From NCBI GenBank assembly GCA_030149405.1, contig JASBRM010000367.1:1-14614 (forward strand): DNA of 14,614 nucleotides, given 5' to 3'. The stretch comes from Neptuniibacter sp. (GTDB lineage: Bacteria; Pseudomonadota; Gammaproteobacteria; Pseudomonadales; Balneatricaceae). Within the stretch, counting starts at the first letter, position 1. Every line of letters starts with the position of its first letter. Both the position numbers and the translations under genes were made by a program. Of the stretch, positions 7,947-14,614 are shown piece by piece. The notes under the pieces are model-generated. The model was not told the DNA's origin and ran no database searches. It saw nothing but the letters and a program-made list of their open reading frames with translations.

Positions 7947-8612
7947 TCAGGCTTTTATCCGAAAGCCATAACCGGCAACGGTTTGTAATAGGGAGTCGGC
8001 TTCACCAACAGCGAGTACTTTTCTTAGGTTATGAATATGTACACGAAGCTTATTACTGTCCGGAACTTCGTCACCCCATACGGAACGGATCAAGTCTTCC
8101 TGAGACACTGGGTTCGGACTTGCCCTGAGCAAGGTTTCGAGAAGTTTAAAAACGGTTGGCGTGAGTTTGACCGGAACCCCATTGAGCATCCCTGAATGTT
8201 CTTTGAGATTGAGTGCCACAGGCCCCACTTTTAGTGAAGAAACCTGACCGCTACGGCGTTTTGAAAGCGCATTAAGCCTGACAATGAGTTCCGGAACCTC
8301 AAATGGTTTGACAAGGTAGTCATCGGCGCCGGCATCAAACCCTTCCAGTTTATTTTCCAGAGTGTCACGAGCTGTAAGCATCAGAATAGGCGTATCATTG
8401 CCGTTCAATCTCACCTGCTCACATAAGGCTAATCCATCCATTCCAGGCAGATTGATATCCATAATGATCACGTCGTACTGGTTTTTCTCAATCAGAGAAA
8501 GGCCCTCATTGCCGTTGATAGCGTAATCACAAATGATCTTTTCAATCTCAAGATGCTCTATCAATGACAGCGCAAGGTCCCGATTATCTTCCACCAGCAA
8601 CATACTCAACAT
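7947..8612 (-). CDS. OmpR/PhoB-family response regulator
   Basis: A 221-residue DNA-binding regulator phosphorylated by the downstream kinase. The receiver domain (1-115) shows the acidic pair E8/D9 in LLVEDN, phospho-acceptor D52 in IIMDINLPGMDG, T80 in MLTARD and K102 in YLVKPF. The C-terminal winged helix (about 125-220) contains LTPTVFKLLETLL, the RSVWGDE...LRVHIHNLRKVL recognition region and the terminal TVAGYGFRI. The start at 8612 has a good AAGGGG ribosome site 8 nt upstream; the internal Met4 would be too far from it. The gene is transcribed away from exbB, with 194 bp shared between them. Regulation of itself and of the exb/ton operon is plausible from this layout. Confidence 0.95.
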   Translation of the reverse strand: MLSMLLVEDNRDLALSLIEHLEIEKIICDYAINGNEGLSLIEKNQYDVIIMDINLPGMDGLALCEQVRLNGNDTPILMLTARDTLENKLEGFDAGADDYLVKPFEVPELIVRLNALSKRRSGQVSSLKVGPVALNLKEHSGMLNGVPVKLTPTVFKLLETLLRASPNPVSQEDLIRSVWGDEVPDSNKLRVHIHNLRKVLAVGEADSLLQTVAGYGFRIKA

Positions 8613-8703
8613 GAGTTAAGCCCCTTCAAGTTTATTCAAGCTTCTGTTCTAAGCCGCATGAAATGGCTTTAGAGAACAAAACTTTTCAATTCCGAAACAA
8701 AAG

Positions 8704-8746
8704 TTAACGACTTTTTAACAAGCCGGAACGTAAAGTGCCGGTTAAC
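8704..8746. promoter_or_regulatory. TTAAC repeats in the divergent intergenic region (possible response-regulator sites)
   Basis: TTAAC occurs at 8704-8708, 8715-8719 and 8742-8746. The first two are 11 bp apart start to start, the direct-repeat phasing usual for OmpR-family regulators; the third overlaps the predicted exbB -35 box. The AT-rich context makes chance occurrence possible. Confidence 0.25.
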
Positions 8747-8770
8747 TATACAGTAAATGCAAATGATTAT
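8742..8770 (+). promoter_or_regulatory. Predicted promoter of the exb-ton-receptor operon
   Basis: TTAACT (8742-8747) and GATTAT (8765-8770) are separated by 17 bp and match 4 of 6 bases each. The start would be near 8777, leaving a ~30-nt leader that contains the AGG ribosome site at 8796-8798. A better-looking TATAAT at 8789-8794 was set aside because its start point would exclude that ribosome site. Confidence 0.4.
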
Positions 8771-8772
8771 TA
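8758..8772. promoter_or_regulatory. Candidate Fur box
   Basis: TGCAAATGATTATTA matches the 7-1-7 Fur palindrome TGATAATnATTATCA at 11 of 14 positions. It covers the predicted -10 element, about 35 bp before the exbB start, as expected for iron repression of a TonB-dependent uptake operon. Assigned by eye. Confidence 0.6.
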
Positions 8773-8806
8773 AAACGTTTTGCGTTTTTATAATTAGGTA
8801 GAACAC

Positions 8807-9709
8807 GTGAATTCTTCAAATCCTATCCCAGAAAAGACAGAACCCAGAGCTGAATCTGATGCGACAGAGAATGCTGTTCCATCGACTGAACAGGTAATAG
8901 AAAAAGCTGTGGTTTCTGAGCCAGCAAGTACACAGGAACTGACTGCTGGCTTACCTGTGCCGGACGCTTCTGTAATGCAGGCGTCTCTTCTAAAAAGCTC
9001 AGTAAACGATTCAGCTCCTGCCATGAATAGCACTGATCTCTCAGCAACTGTTGAGCAGTTGCTTAAGCTGATTGAAATTGGCGGCCCTGTCGTCTGGATT
9101 CTTGTGGCCCTGTCAATTGCGGCTCTGAGCATCATTATTCTTAAGCTTTGGCAGTTTGTTGCATTACGTCCAGAGAGTTTGAAGGATGTGAATCACAGCC
9201 TGACTTTATGGAATCAGGGTAAAACGCAGGATGCCAAAGATGGATTAAATTCCAAAAAGCCGGTTTCCCGGATTGTTCTGATGGCTATGGATGGGCTAAC
9301 CGAAAACAAAGACACAACAACCTTGCAGGAAGAGTTGAACCGTCAGGCAAACGAACTGATGCATCAGCTTCGCTCACTCTTCCGTCCCCTAGAGGTCATT
9401 GCTAGCCTAAGCCCTCTTCTCGGTTTGATGGGAACAGTTCTGGGCATGATCGTGGCCTTCCAACAGATGGAGGCTGCTGGCAATCAGGTAGACCCTTCTG
9501 TCCTCTCCGGTGGCATATGGCAAGCACTGTTAACCACTGCCGCAGGTCTTGCTGTAGCAATCCCAGTAGCAGCGGCGCACAGCTGGCTGGAGCGTAAAAC
9601 TGAACGTGTTGCCTATGCCTTGAATGACTCGGTAACTCAGGTTTTTACCCGCAAGCACGCACAAAAGCCATCACCGGCTCTCACCGGAGTAAGTAACTGT
9701 GCTGCTTGA
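8807..9709 (+). CDS. exbB: ExbB-type proton channel protein with a long N-terminal extension
   Basis: Forms, with ExbD, the inner-membrane motor that uses the proton gradient to energise TonB. The 300-residue product has membrane helices at about 92-115, 195-218 and 239-259. The conserved core LEVIASLSPLLGLMGTVLGMIVAF and the LLTTAAGLAVAIPVAAAHSW segment are both typical of ExbB/TolQ/MotA proteins. The start is a GTG with AGG 8 nt upstream. The first ~75 residues are rich in Ser, Glu, Ala and Pro and lack a hydrophobic stretch, so the extension is not a signal peptide. An internal ATG at 9023 (M73) would give a typical short ExbB but has no ribosome site. First gene of a five-gene operon; its end overlaps exbD by 11 bp. 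Confidence 0.93.
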   Translation: MNSSNPIPEKTEPRAESDATENAVPSTEQVIEKAVVSEPASTQELTAGLPVPDASVMQASLLKSSVNDSAPAMNSTDLSATVEQLLKLIEIGGPVVWILVALSIAALSIIILKLWQFVALRPESLKDVNHSLTLWNQGKTQDAKDGLNSKKPVSRIVLMAMDGLTENKDTTTLQEELNRQANELMHQLRSLFRPLEVIASLSPLLGLMGTVLGMIVAFQQMEAAGNQVDPSVLSGGIWQALLTTAAGLAVAIPVAAAHSWLERKTERVAYALNDSVTQVFTRKHAQKPSPALTGVSNCAA

Positions 9710-10097
9710 TAGCTATCAGAGGCCTAAACAGCTGATCAGCATGACACCACTGATTGATGTGGTGTTCATTCTTTTATTGTTTTTTATGCTGTCTTCTACG
9801 TTCAATCGTACCAAGCAAATTGAGGTCAGCACCTCTTCAGGAGGTCAGCCATCACAGATTAGTGAATCCGTAAAACTGCTGATCACAGAGCCAGGCTTTG
9901 TTCGCATCAATGACAATGTAATAAGCGTTAACAGCGACGAATTTACAAAACAACTGAAAGAATATGCTGCTTCTGGTGACAAGTTGTTTCTGGCCGCCCG
10001 CAGTCATATCAGTGTTCAGGAAATTATCCATCTACTGGATAGTGCAAAACATTATGGCATCACAAATCTCAGTCTTAGCGAGTCAGTCCAGCCATGA
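9699..10097 (+). CDS. exbD: ExbD-type proton channel protein (with membrane Asp)
   Basis: A 132-residue partner of ExbB: a short cytoplasmic tail, one membrane helix at about 18-36 and a periplasmic domain. The helix begins ISMTPLIDVVFILLLFFM; D20 (codon 9756-9758) is the protonatable aspartate required for proton transfer in the ExbD/TolR/MotB family. The start is GTG with GGAG 9 nt upstream. It begins inside the last codons of exbB, and its stop overlaps the next ATG (ATGA), so translation is coupled through the operon. Confidence 0.93.
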   Translation: MLLDSYQRPKQLISMTPLIDVVFILLLFFMLSSTFNRTKQIEVSTSSGGQPSQISESVKLLITEPGFVRINDNVISVNSDEFTKQLKEYAASGDKLFLAARSHISVQEIIHLLDSAKHYGITNLSLSESVQP

Positions 10098-10497
10098 GAT
10101 TAACCATAACAACTGTGCAAAAGAACAAAAGCAGAAGCCTGGATGACAGCATGATTCCAGCGATCAATATCGTTTTTCTGCTGCTGATCTTTTTTATGAT
10201 CGCCGGGCATATTGAGGCCAGAAACGAGCAATTACACATTCCAGGCTCACTCAGCGAACAGGATCTGAATATCCGTGAAATTGAGATTCAGGTGTTGGCT
10301 GATGGTAACTATCTTCTTAATGGCACTGCACTTTCTTCAGGTATTGCGGCTGCACTGAATGATATGGCGCTCTCAAAAGAGTCTGTCATCACGCTGCATG
10401 TGCATCGGGATCTGCCTGCAAGTTCACTTGATCCTGTTCTGAATAGTGTCCGCAAACTGGGTATTAAACAGCTGCTTATAGCTACGGAGCAGCAGCC

Positions 10498-10501
<4 letters not shown>
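10094..10501 (+). CDS. Second ExbD-like protein, membrane Asp replaced by Asn
   Basis: A 135-residue paralogue with the same plan: a short basic tail, one helix (about 20-38, MIPAINIVFLLLIFFMIAG) and a ~95-residue periplasmic domain ending in LGIKQLLIATEQQP. At the position of the essential aspartate it has N25 (codon AAT 10166-10168), so on its own it should not carry protons. It overlaps exbD (ATGA) before it and tonB (ATGA) after it. I infer that it pairs with the Asp-bearing ExbD in an asymmetric dimer or plays a structural role. The D-to-N form may be a recognised ExbD subtype in other proteobacteria; I cannot check this here. Confidence 0.88.
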
Positions 10502-11322
<821 letters not shown>

Positions 11323-11333
11323 AAGGGAAAAAA

Positions 11334-13673
11334 ATGTCTAAAAACATATGGCAAACGAGACAAAACCCACGGCAGAAAATGAAAGCTGCAGGTTTTGCAC
11401 CAAGCACCCTTGCCCTAGCCATCTCAGGTGCTCTGGTTGCAGGGTTTGCAACTGCTGAAGAAAGCAGTATCGAGCTAGATAAGCTTAAGGTTGAAGAGTC
11501 TGTTACGCCAGACACTAACCCTTATGCAGTACCAGGTTCTCCATATCTGGCAGAAACTTTATCTGACCCACGTCGCACCAAACCTTTGGCAGAAACACCA
11601 CAAACAATCACGGTTCTGACCGGAACTCAGCTTAAAGAGTCTGGCCGTAGTGATCTGCGTGAAATTCTGGATGCACAGCCGGGAATTACTCTGGGTACCG
11701 GTGAAAACGGTAATGCCTTTGGTGACCGCTACATTATCCGTGGTCATGAAGCACGCAGTGACGTGTTTGTTGATGGTCTGCGTGACCCAGGCATGACTGT
11801 TCGTGAAAGCTTTGCGACTGAACAGGTAGAGATCAGTAAAGGCCCAAGTTCTACATTTGCAGGCCGTGGTACTACAGGTGGTGCGGTTAACTCTGCAACT
11901 AAACGTGCCAGTACTGAATACGACTTTTCAAAAGTATCTGCAGGTATTGGTACTGACAGCCATCACCGCGTTACACTGGATGCCAACAAGGTAATCAATT
12001 ACGACACCGCTATTCGCGCTAACATCCTACACTCGGCTGAAGATGTTCCAGACCGCTCACCAGCGGATCGTGAGCGTAAAGGTGCAGCCTTCTCAATCTC
12101 TCATCAGCCTACTGATGAACTGGAAATCACGGCTGATTACTATCACTTCCAGGGTGATGAAAAACCAGATCTGGGTACTTATATCGATCGTGACACCGGC
12201 CAGGTGGTAAAAGATATACCCGTTTACCTGCAGGATGAAGACTTCCTGGAATCTCAGGTTGATACTGCAACCCTGCGTATTGGTTATGAACTGTCTCCGC
12301 AGACTCGTATCGTTAATCTCTCCCGTTACGGTACTACTGATAACGGCTACTTGATGACAGGAACTCGTGCTGGCACAGGTTATTTAACGGAAGCTGATGC
12401 TCTGGCAGAGACAAATGGTTTCTCAACTATCAGCGGTTCTACTCACCAGGGCTGGCAGGAAGTTGAGTATTTCGCCAACCAGTTTAACCTGCTAACTAAC
12501 CAAGAACTCGGTGGTCTTAACCATGAGATGGTGTTCAGCTTCAGCTATACAGATCAAAGCGTTCTTAACGGTACTTACGGCAACACAGCAACAGGCGCAA
12601 CAAATTGCTGGGTGCCGGGTCGAGGGCCTAACCCACCGGGTGAAGGTTACTGTTTTACTGACTCAAACGGGAATTATGTTTCTGGTCTCAATTCTGTATT
12701 ACAACGTGACGTAAGCAAGGATAGCTGGGATGCAGACTGGAATGTTAAAACTACCTCTCTTGCAGCAATGGATACTGTTGATCTGAATGACAAATGGACT
12801 GTCTTTGGTGGTCTGCGTTACGACTATTATGATTACACGCTATCGGCCTACGGACGTGGTGATACTACCCCAACTGATTATGCGAACACGGACAGCACAA
12901 TCAACGGTCATTTGGGTGCCAGCTTTAAAATCACGCCTAAAGCAAATGTTTACGCGAGCTACTCTACTGCAAGTAATATCAACGGCGGTGAATCTGACTT
13001 AGGTACCTCTTGTGGTTATGGTGGCTTGTGTATAGACAGCAGTTCCCCTGATCAGATGGGTGATCCAGAGACAACTCAAAGTTGGGAGCTGGGAACGAAA
13101 TGGCGTTTTAATGACGACAAATTCCTGGCAACTGCGGCTGTATTCCAGACCACTAAGAAAGATGTCTTTGAATCAAATACCGATGGCTACGCAACCAACG
13201 GTACTCTGAATACAGGTGAAAACCGTGTCAACGGTGTTGAATTCGGCCTGGCAGGTAACATCACTGACAAACTGAGTGTTCATGCTGGCGTTACCTTTAT
13301 GAACGCTAAAGTACGTGAATCCATCAACGAAGATAATGTTGGCAAAACACTTGCAAACTTTGCAGATAAATCTGCAAGCCTGCAACTACGTTACCAGGCA
13401 ACGCCTAAATTTGCCTTTGGTGGCGGCGCAACTTACGAAAGCGAGCGTTTCACTGGACAGCCTGACAGCGCTGCAAACGAAGACTGGAGTGTACCGGAAT
13501 ACACTGTGTTTGATGCCTTCGCATCTTACAAAGTTAACCGCGACATGCTTCTACGCCTGAACGTAAGCAACCTCTTTGATGAAGATTACTACCTGGCGGC
13601 TTACCGTTCCGGTTCCTTCACCTACATTGGTGACCGCCGTAACGCTGAGCTGACACTGGAGTATAACTTCTGA
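11334..13673 (+). CDS. TonB-dependent outer-membrane siderophore receptor (catecholate/Fiu-like group)
   Basis: A 779-residue beta-barrel receptor importing a ferric siderophore or similar ligand. The signal peptide has an unusually long n-region (MSKNIWQTRQNPRQK before the hydrophobic core) and likely cleavage after A41 (FATA|EE). A possible TonB box, LDKLKVEES, follows at about 48-56. The plug domain reads PQTITVLT, DILDAQPGI-type sequence, YIIRGHEARSDVFVDGLRD and EISKGPSS..GRGTTGGAVN; the barrel ends with the classic terminal aromatic in LTLEYNF. Cysteine pairs C425/C440 and C560/C566 probably form loop disulphides. The ribosome site AGAAGGGA before ATG 11334 is strong, so the long n-region is kept; Met16 would be the alternative. 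It is the last gene of the exb-ton operon. The plug most recalls catecholate receptors, but the ligand cannot be read from sequence. Confidence 0.93.
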   Translation: MSKNIWQTRQNPRQKMKAAGFAPSTLALAISGALVAGFATAEESSIELDKLKVEESVTPDTNPYAVPGSPYLAETLSDPRRTKPLAETPQTITVLTGTQLKESGRSDLREILDAQPGITLGTGENGNAFGDRYIIRGHEARSDVFVDGLRDPGMTVRESFATEQVEISKGPSSTFAGRGTTGGAVNSATKRASTEYDFSKVSAGIGTDSHHRVTLDANKVINYDTAIRANILHSAEDVPDRSPADRERKGAAFSISHQPTDELEITADYYHFQGDEKPDLGTYIDRDTGQVVKDIPVYLQDEDFLESQVDTATLRIGYELSPQTRIVNLSRYGTTDNGYLMTGTRAGTGYLTEADALAETNGFSTISGSTHQGWQEVEYFANQFNLLTNQELGGLNHEMVFSFSYTDQSVLNGTYGNTATGATNCWVPGRGPNPPGEGYCFTDSNGNYVSGLNSVLQRDVSKDSWDADWNVKTTSLAAMDTVDLNDKWTVFGGLRYDYYDYTLSAYGRGDTTPTDYANTDSTINGHLGASFKITPKANVYASYSTASNINGGESDLGTSCGYGGLCIDSSSPDQMGDPETTQSWELGTKWRFNDDKFLATAAVFQTTKKDVFESNTDGYATNGTLNTGENRVNGVEFGLAGNITDKLSVHAGVTFMNAKVRESINEDNVGKTLANFADKSASLQLRYQATPKFAFGGGATYESERFTGQPDSAANEDWSVPEYTVFDAFASYKVNRDMLLRLNVSNLFDEDYYLAAYRSGSFTYIGDRRNAELTLEYNF

Positions 13674-13712
13674 TCATAACAATTAATTAACTTGTTATAG
13701 CTTCCAGAGAGC

Positions 13713-13773
13713 GATCGTTTCTTCTTTAAGAGGAAACGATCATTCAGGGGCAGTTCTCTGCCCCACCCTTTTT
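13713..13773 (+). terminator. Double hairpin with Rho-independent terminator after the receptor gene
   Basis: First stem: GATCGTTTC (13713-13721) with GAAACGATC (13733-13741). Second, GC-rich stem: GGGGCAG (13747-13753) with CTGCCCC (13758-13764) around TTCT, followed by ACCC and a T5 tract. Together they form a strong end for the exb-ton operon. The T-tract ends 2 bp before the next predicted start codon. Confidence 0.88.
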
Positions 13774-13775
13774 AA

Positions 13776-14614
13776 ATGTATGACGCACAAGAAATGGATA
13801 GATCTGAAAAAACCTTACCGCATCTGAATCACATACCTGCTGAAGTGGTGTGCGCTAGTGATTACGAACTACTGGCACCCAACTTCATTGCCCCTGACAG
13901 AATGGCTTATATCTCTGGTGGCAGTGGCTATGATCAGACTCTGCAGAGAAATGTGAAGGCTTTTTCAGATTATTCTATTACCCCCAGGATATTGAGGGAT
14001 GTAAGTAAAGGAAGTACAGAAACTGCATTATTAGATCAGCAGTTCAAACATCCGATTTTTCTGGCACCCGTTGCCTATCAAGCATTGGTTCATCCCCAAG
14101 CGGAGCTGGCTTCTGCTAAAGCAGCTGAAGCAACCGATAGTTGCATGCTAGCCAGCACATTATCTTCCGTATCCTTAGAGCAGATTGCTGAACACGCGGG
14201 ATCTGATCGCTGGTTTCAGCTGTATTTTCAGCCCCGGGAAGAAGATACACAGTTGCTGATTCAACGTGCAATAACGGCCGATTATAAAGCCATCGTTGTC
14301 ACTGTAGATGCCGCCATTCAGGCACCAAGCCTGCGGGCAATTCGTGCAGGTTTTAAATTTCCTCGGGACATAAAACCTGCAAATACAGCCCATCAAAAGC
14401 CAGCTATGCCACCAGCAATAACAGCAGATCAGAGCCCTGTTTTTCAGAGCTATATGCAAAACTCTCCTAGCAGAGAACAACCTAAAAACCTGATCAACGA
14501 AAGTCCGATCCCAGTGATCATAAAGGGTGTTTTGCATCCTGAAGACGCCCAAGAACTGAAAGCAATGGGTGCCGCCGGCATCATCGTATCCAACCACGGT
14601 GGAAGAACCCTTGA
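13776..14614 (+). CDS. FMN-dependent alpha-hydroxy-acid oxidase/dehydrogenase, N-terminal 279 residues (3' end outside window)
   Basis: Belongs to the glycolate oxidase / L-lactate dehydrogenase / lactate monooxygenase family, which oxidises L-2-hydroxy acids to 2-keto acids. The frame is open to the window edge. Family catalytic residues visible by motif: Y45 (MAYISGG), Y150 (WFQLYFQP), D178 (VVTVDAA), K250 (PVIIKGV, flavin N1/N5 side) and H274/R277 in VSNHGGRTL, the catalytic base and substrate carboxylate ligand. No membrane segment is seen. The start is uncertain: ATG 13776 lacks a ribosome site and lies 2 bp after a terminator T-tract; ATG 13794 (M7) is the alternative and has only a poor AAGAA. 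The substrate (lactate, glycolate or other) cannot be decided, and functional linkage to the upstream iron-uptake operon is doubtful. Confidence 0.92.
   Translation, partial: MYDAQEMDRSEKTLPHLNHIPAEVVCASDYELLAPNFIAPDRMAYISGGSGYDQTLQRNVKAFSDYSITPRILRDVSKGSTETALLDQQFKHPIFLAPVAYQALVHPQAELASAKAAEATDSCMLASTLSSVSLEQIAEHAGSDRWFQLYFQPREEDTQLLIQRAITADYKAIVVTVDAAIQAPSLRAIRAGFKFPRDIKPANTAHQKPAMPPAITADQSPVFQSYMQNSPSREQPKNLINESPIPVIIKGVLHPEDAQELKAMGAAGIIVSNHGGRTL

Noticed and set aside
8789..8794. Perfect TATAAT as the -10 box of the exb operon
   Set aside because: Transcription would start near 8801, after the only ribosome site (8796-8798), and no -35 box lies at the right distance. The Fur-overlapped promoter fits better.
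14175..14597. Minus-strand 140-residue frame at the right end
   Set aside because: It lies opposite the hydroxy-acid oxidase frame, which has all family motifs; the reverse product is rich in Cys and Trp with no recognisable domain.

Overview
The window looks like chromosomal DNA of a marine-type gammaproteobacterium, possibly in or near the Oceanospirillaceae. This is inferred from the cobalamin-dependent MetH, the gamma-type TonB/ExbB/ExbD operon, the moderate GC content and the general protein style; no rRNA or tRNA is present to fix the taxonomy. Both edges cut through genes: metH lacks its beginning and an FMN-dependent alpha-hydroxy-acid oxidase gene lacks its end.

Layout. (1) 1-2533: the last ~843 residues of cobalamin-dependent methionine synthase. 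(2) 2551-4118: an AT-rich insert-like unit. One minus-strand gene encodes a 458-residue protein with a HEPN-type R-x4-H motif near its C-terminus, and it is bracketed by two near-identical 43-bp inverted repeats. (3) 4251-6478: a bacterial cyclooxygenase-like haem dioxygenase (+) converges on a periplasmic cytochrome P460/c'-beta-like protein (-), with a bidirectional terminator between them. The cytochrome has an NsrR-like operator over its predicted promoter. (4) 6654-8612: an OmpR-family response regulator and its membrane histidine kinase, both on the minus strand. (5) 8807-13673: a tightly coupled energy-transduction operon, exbB - exbD - second exbD-like gene - tonB - TonB-dependent siderophore receptor. 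It starts behind a Fur-box-like promoter and ends at a strong terminator. (6) 13776-end: start of an FMN-dependent alpha-hydroxy-acid oxidase.

How the parts may work together. The exb/ton operon is a self-contained outer-membrane iron(siderophore)-uptake module: proton-motive-force motor, TonB linker and receptor. It is probably repressed by Fur, and the divergent two-component system may also act on the shared intergenic region. The COX-like dioxygenase and the P460-like cytochrome are both haem proteins, but nothing in the sequence proves a common pathway. The HEPN-like gene appears unrelated to its neighbours and is the best candidate for an undescribed, possibly defensive, cargo gene. Two molecular oddities stand out. 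The COX homologue lacks the distal (peroxidase) histidine but keeps the catalytic tyrosine and the proximal haem histidine. The second ExbD has asparagine in place of the membrane aspartate that carries protons.
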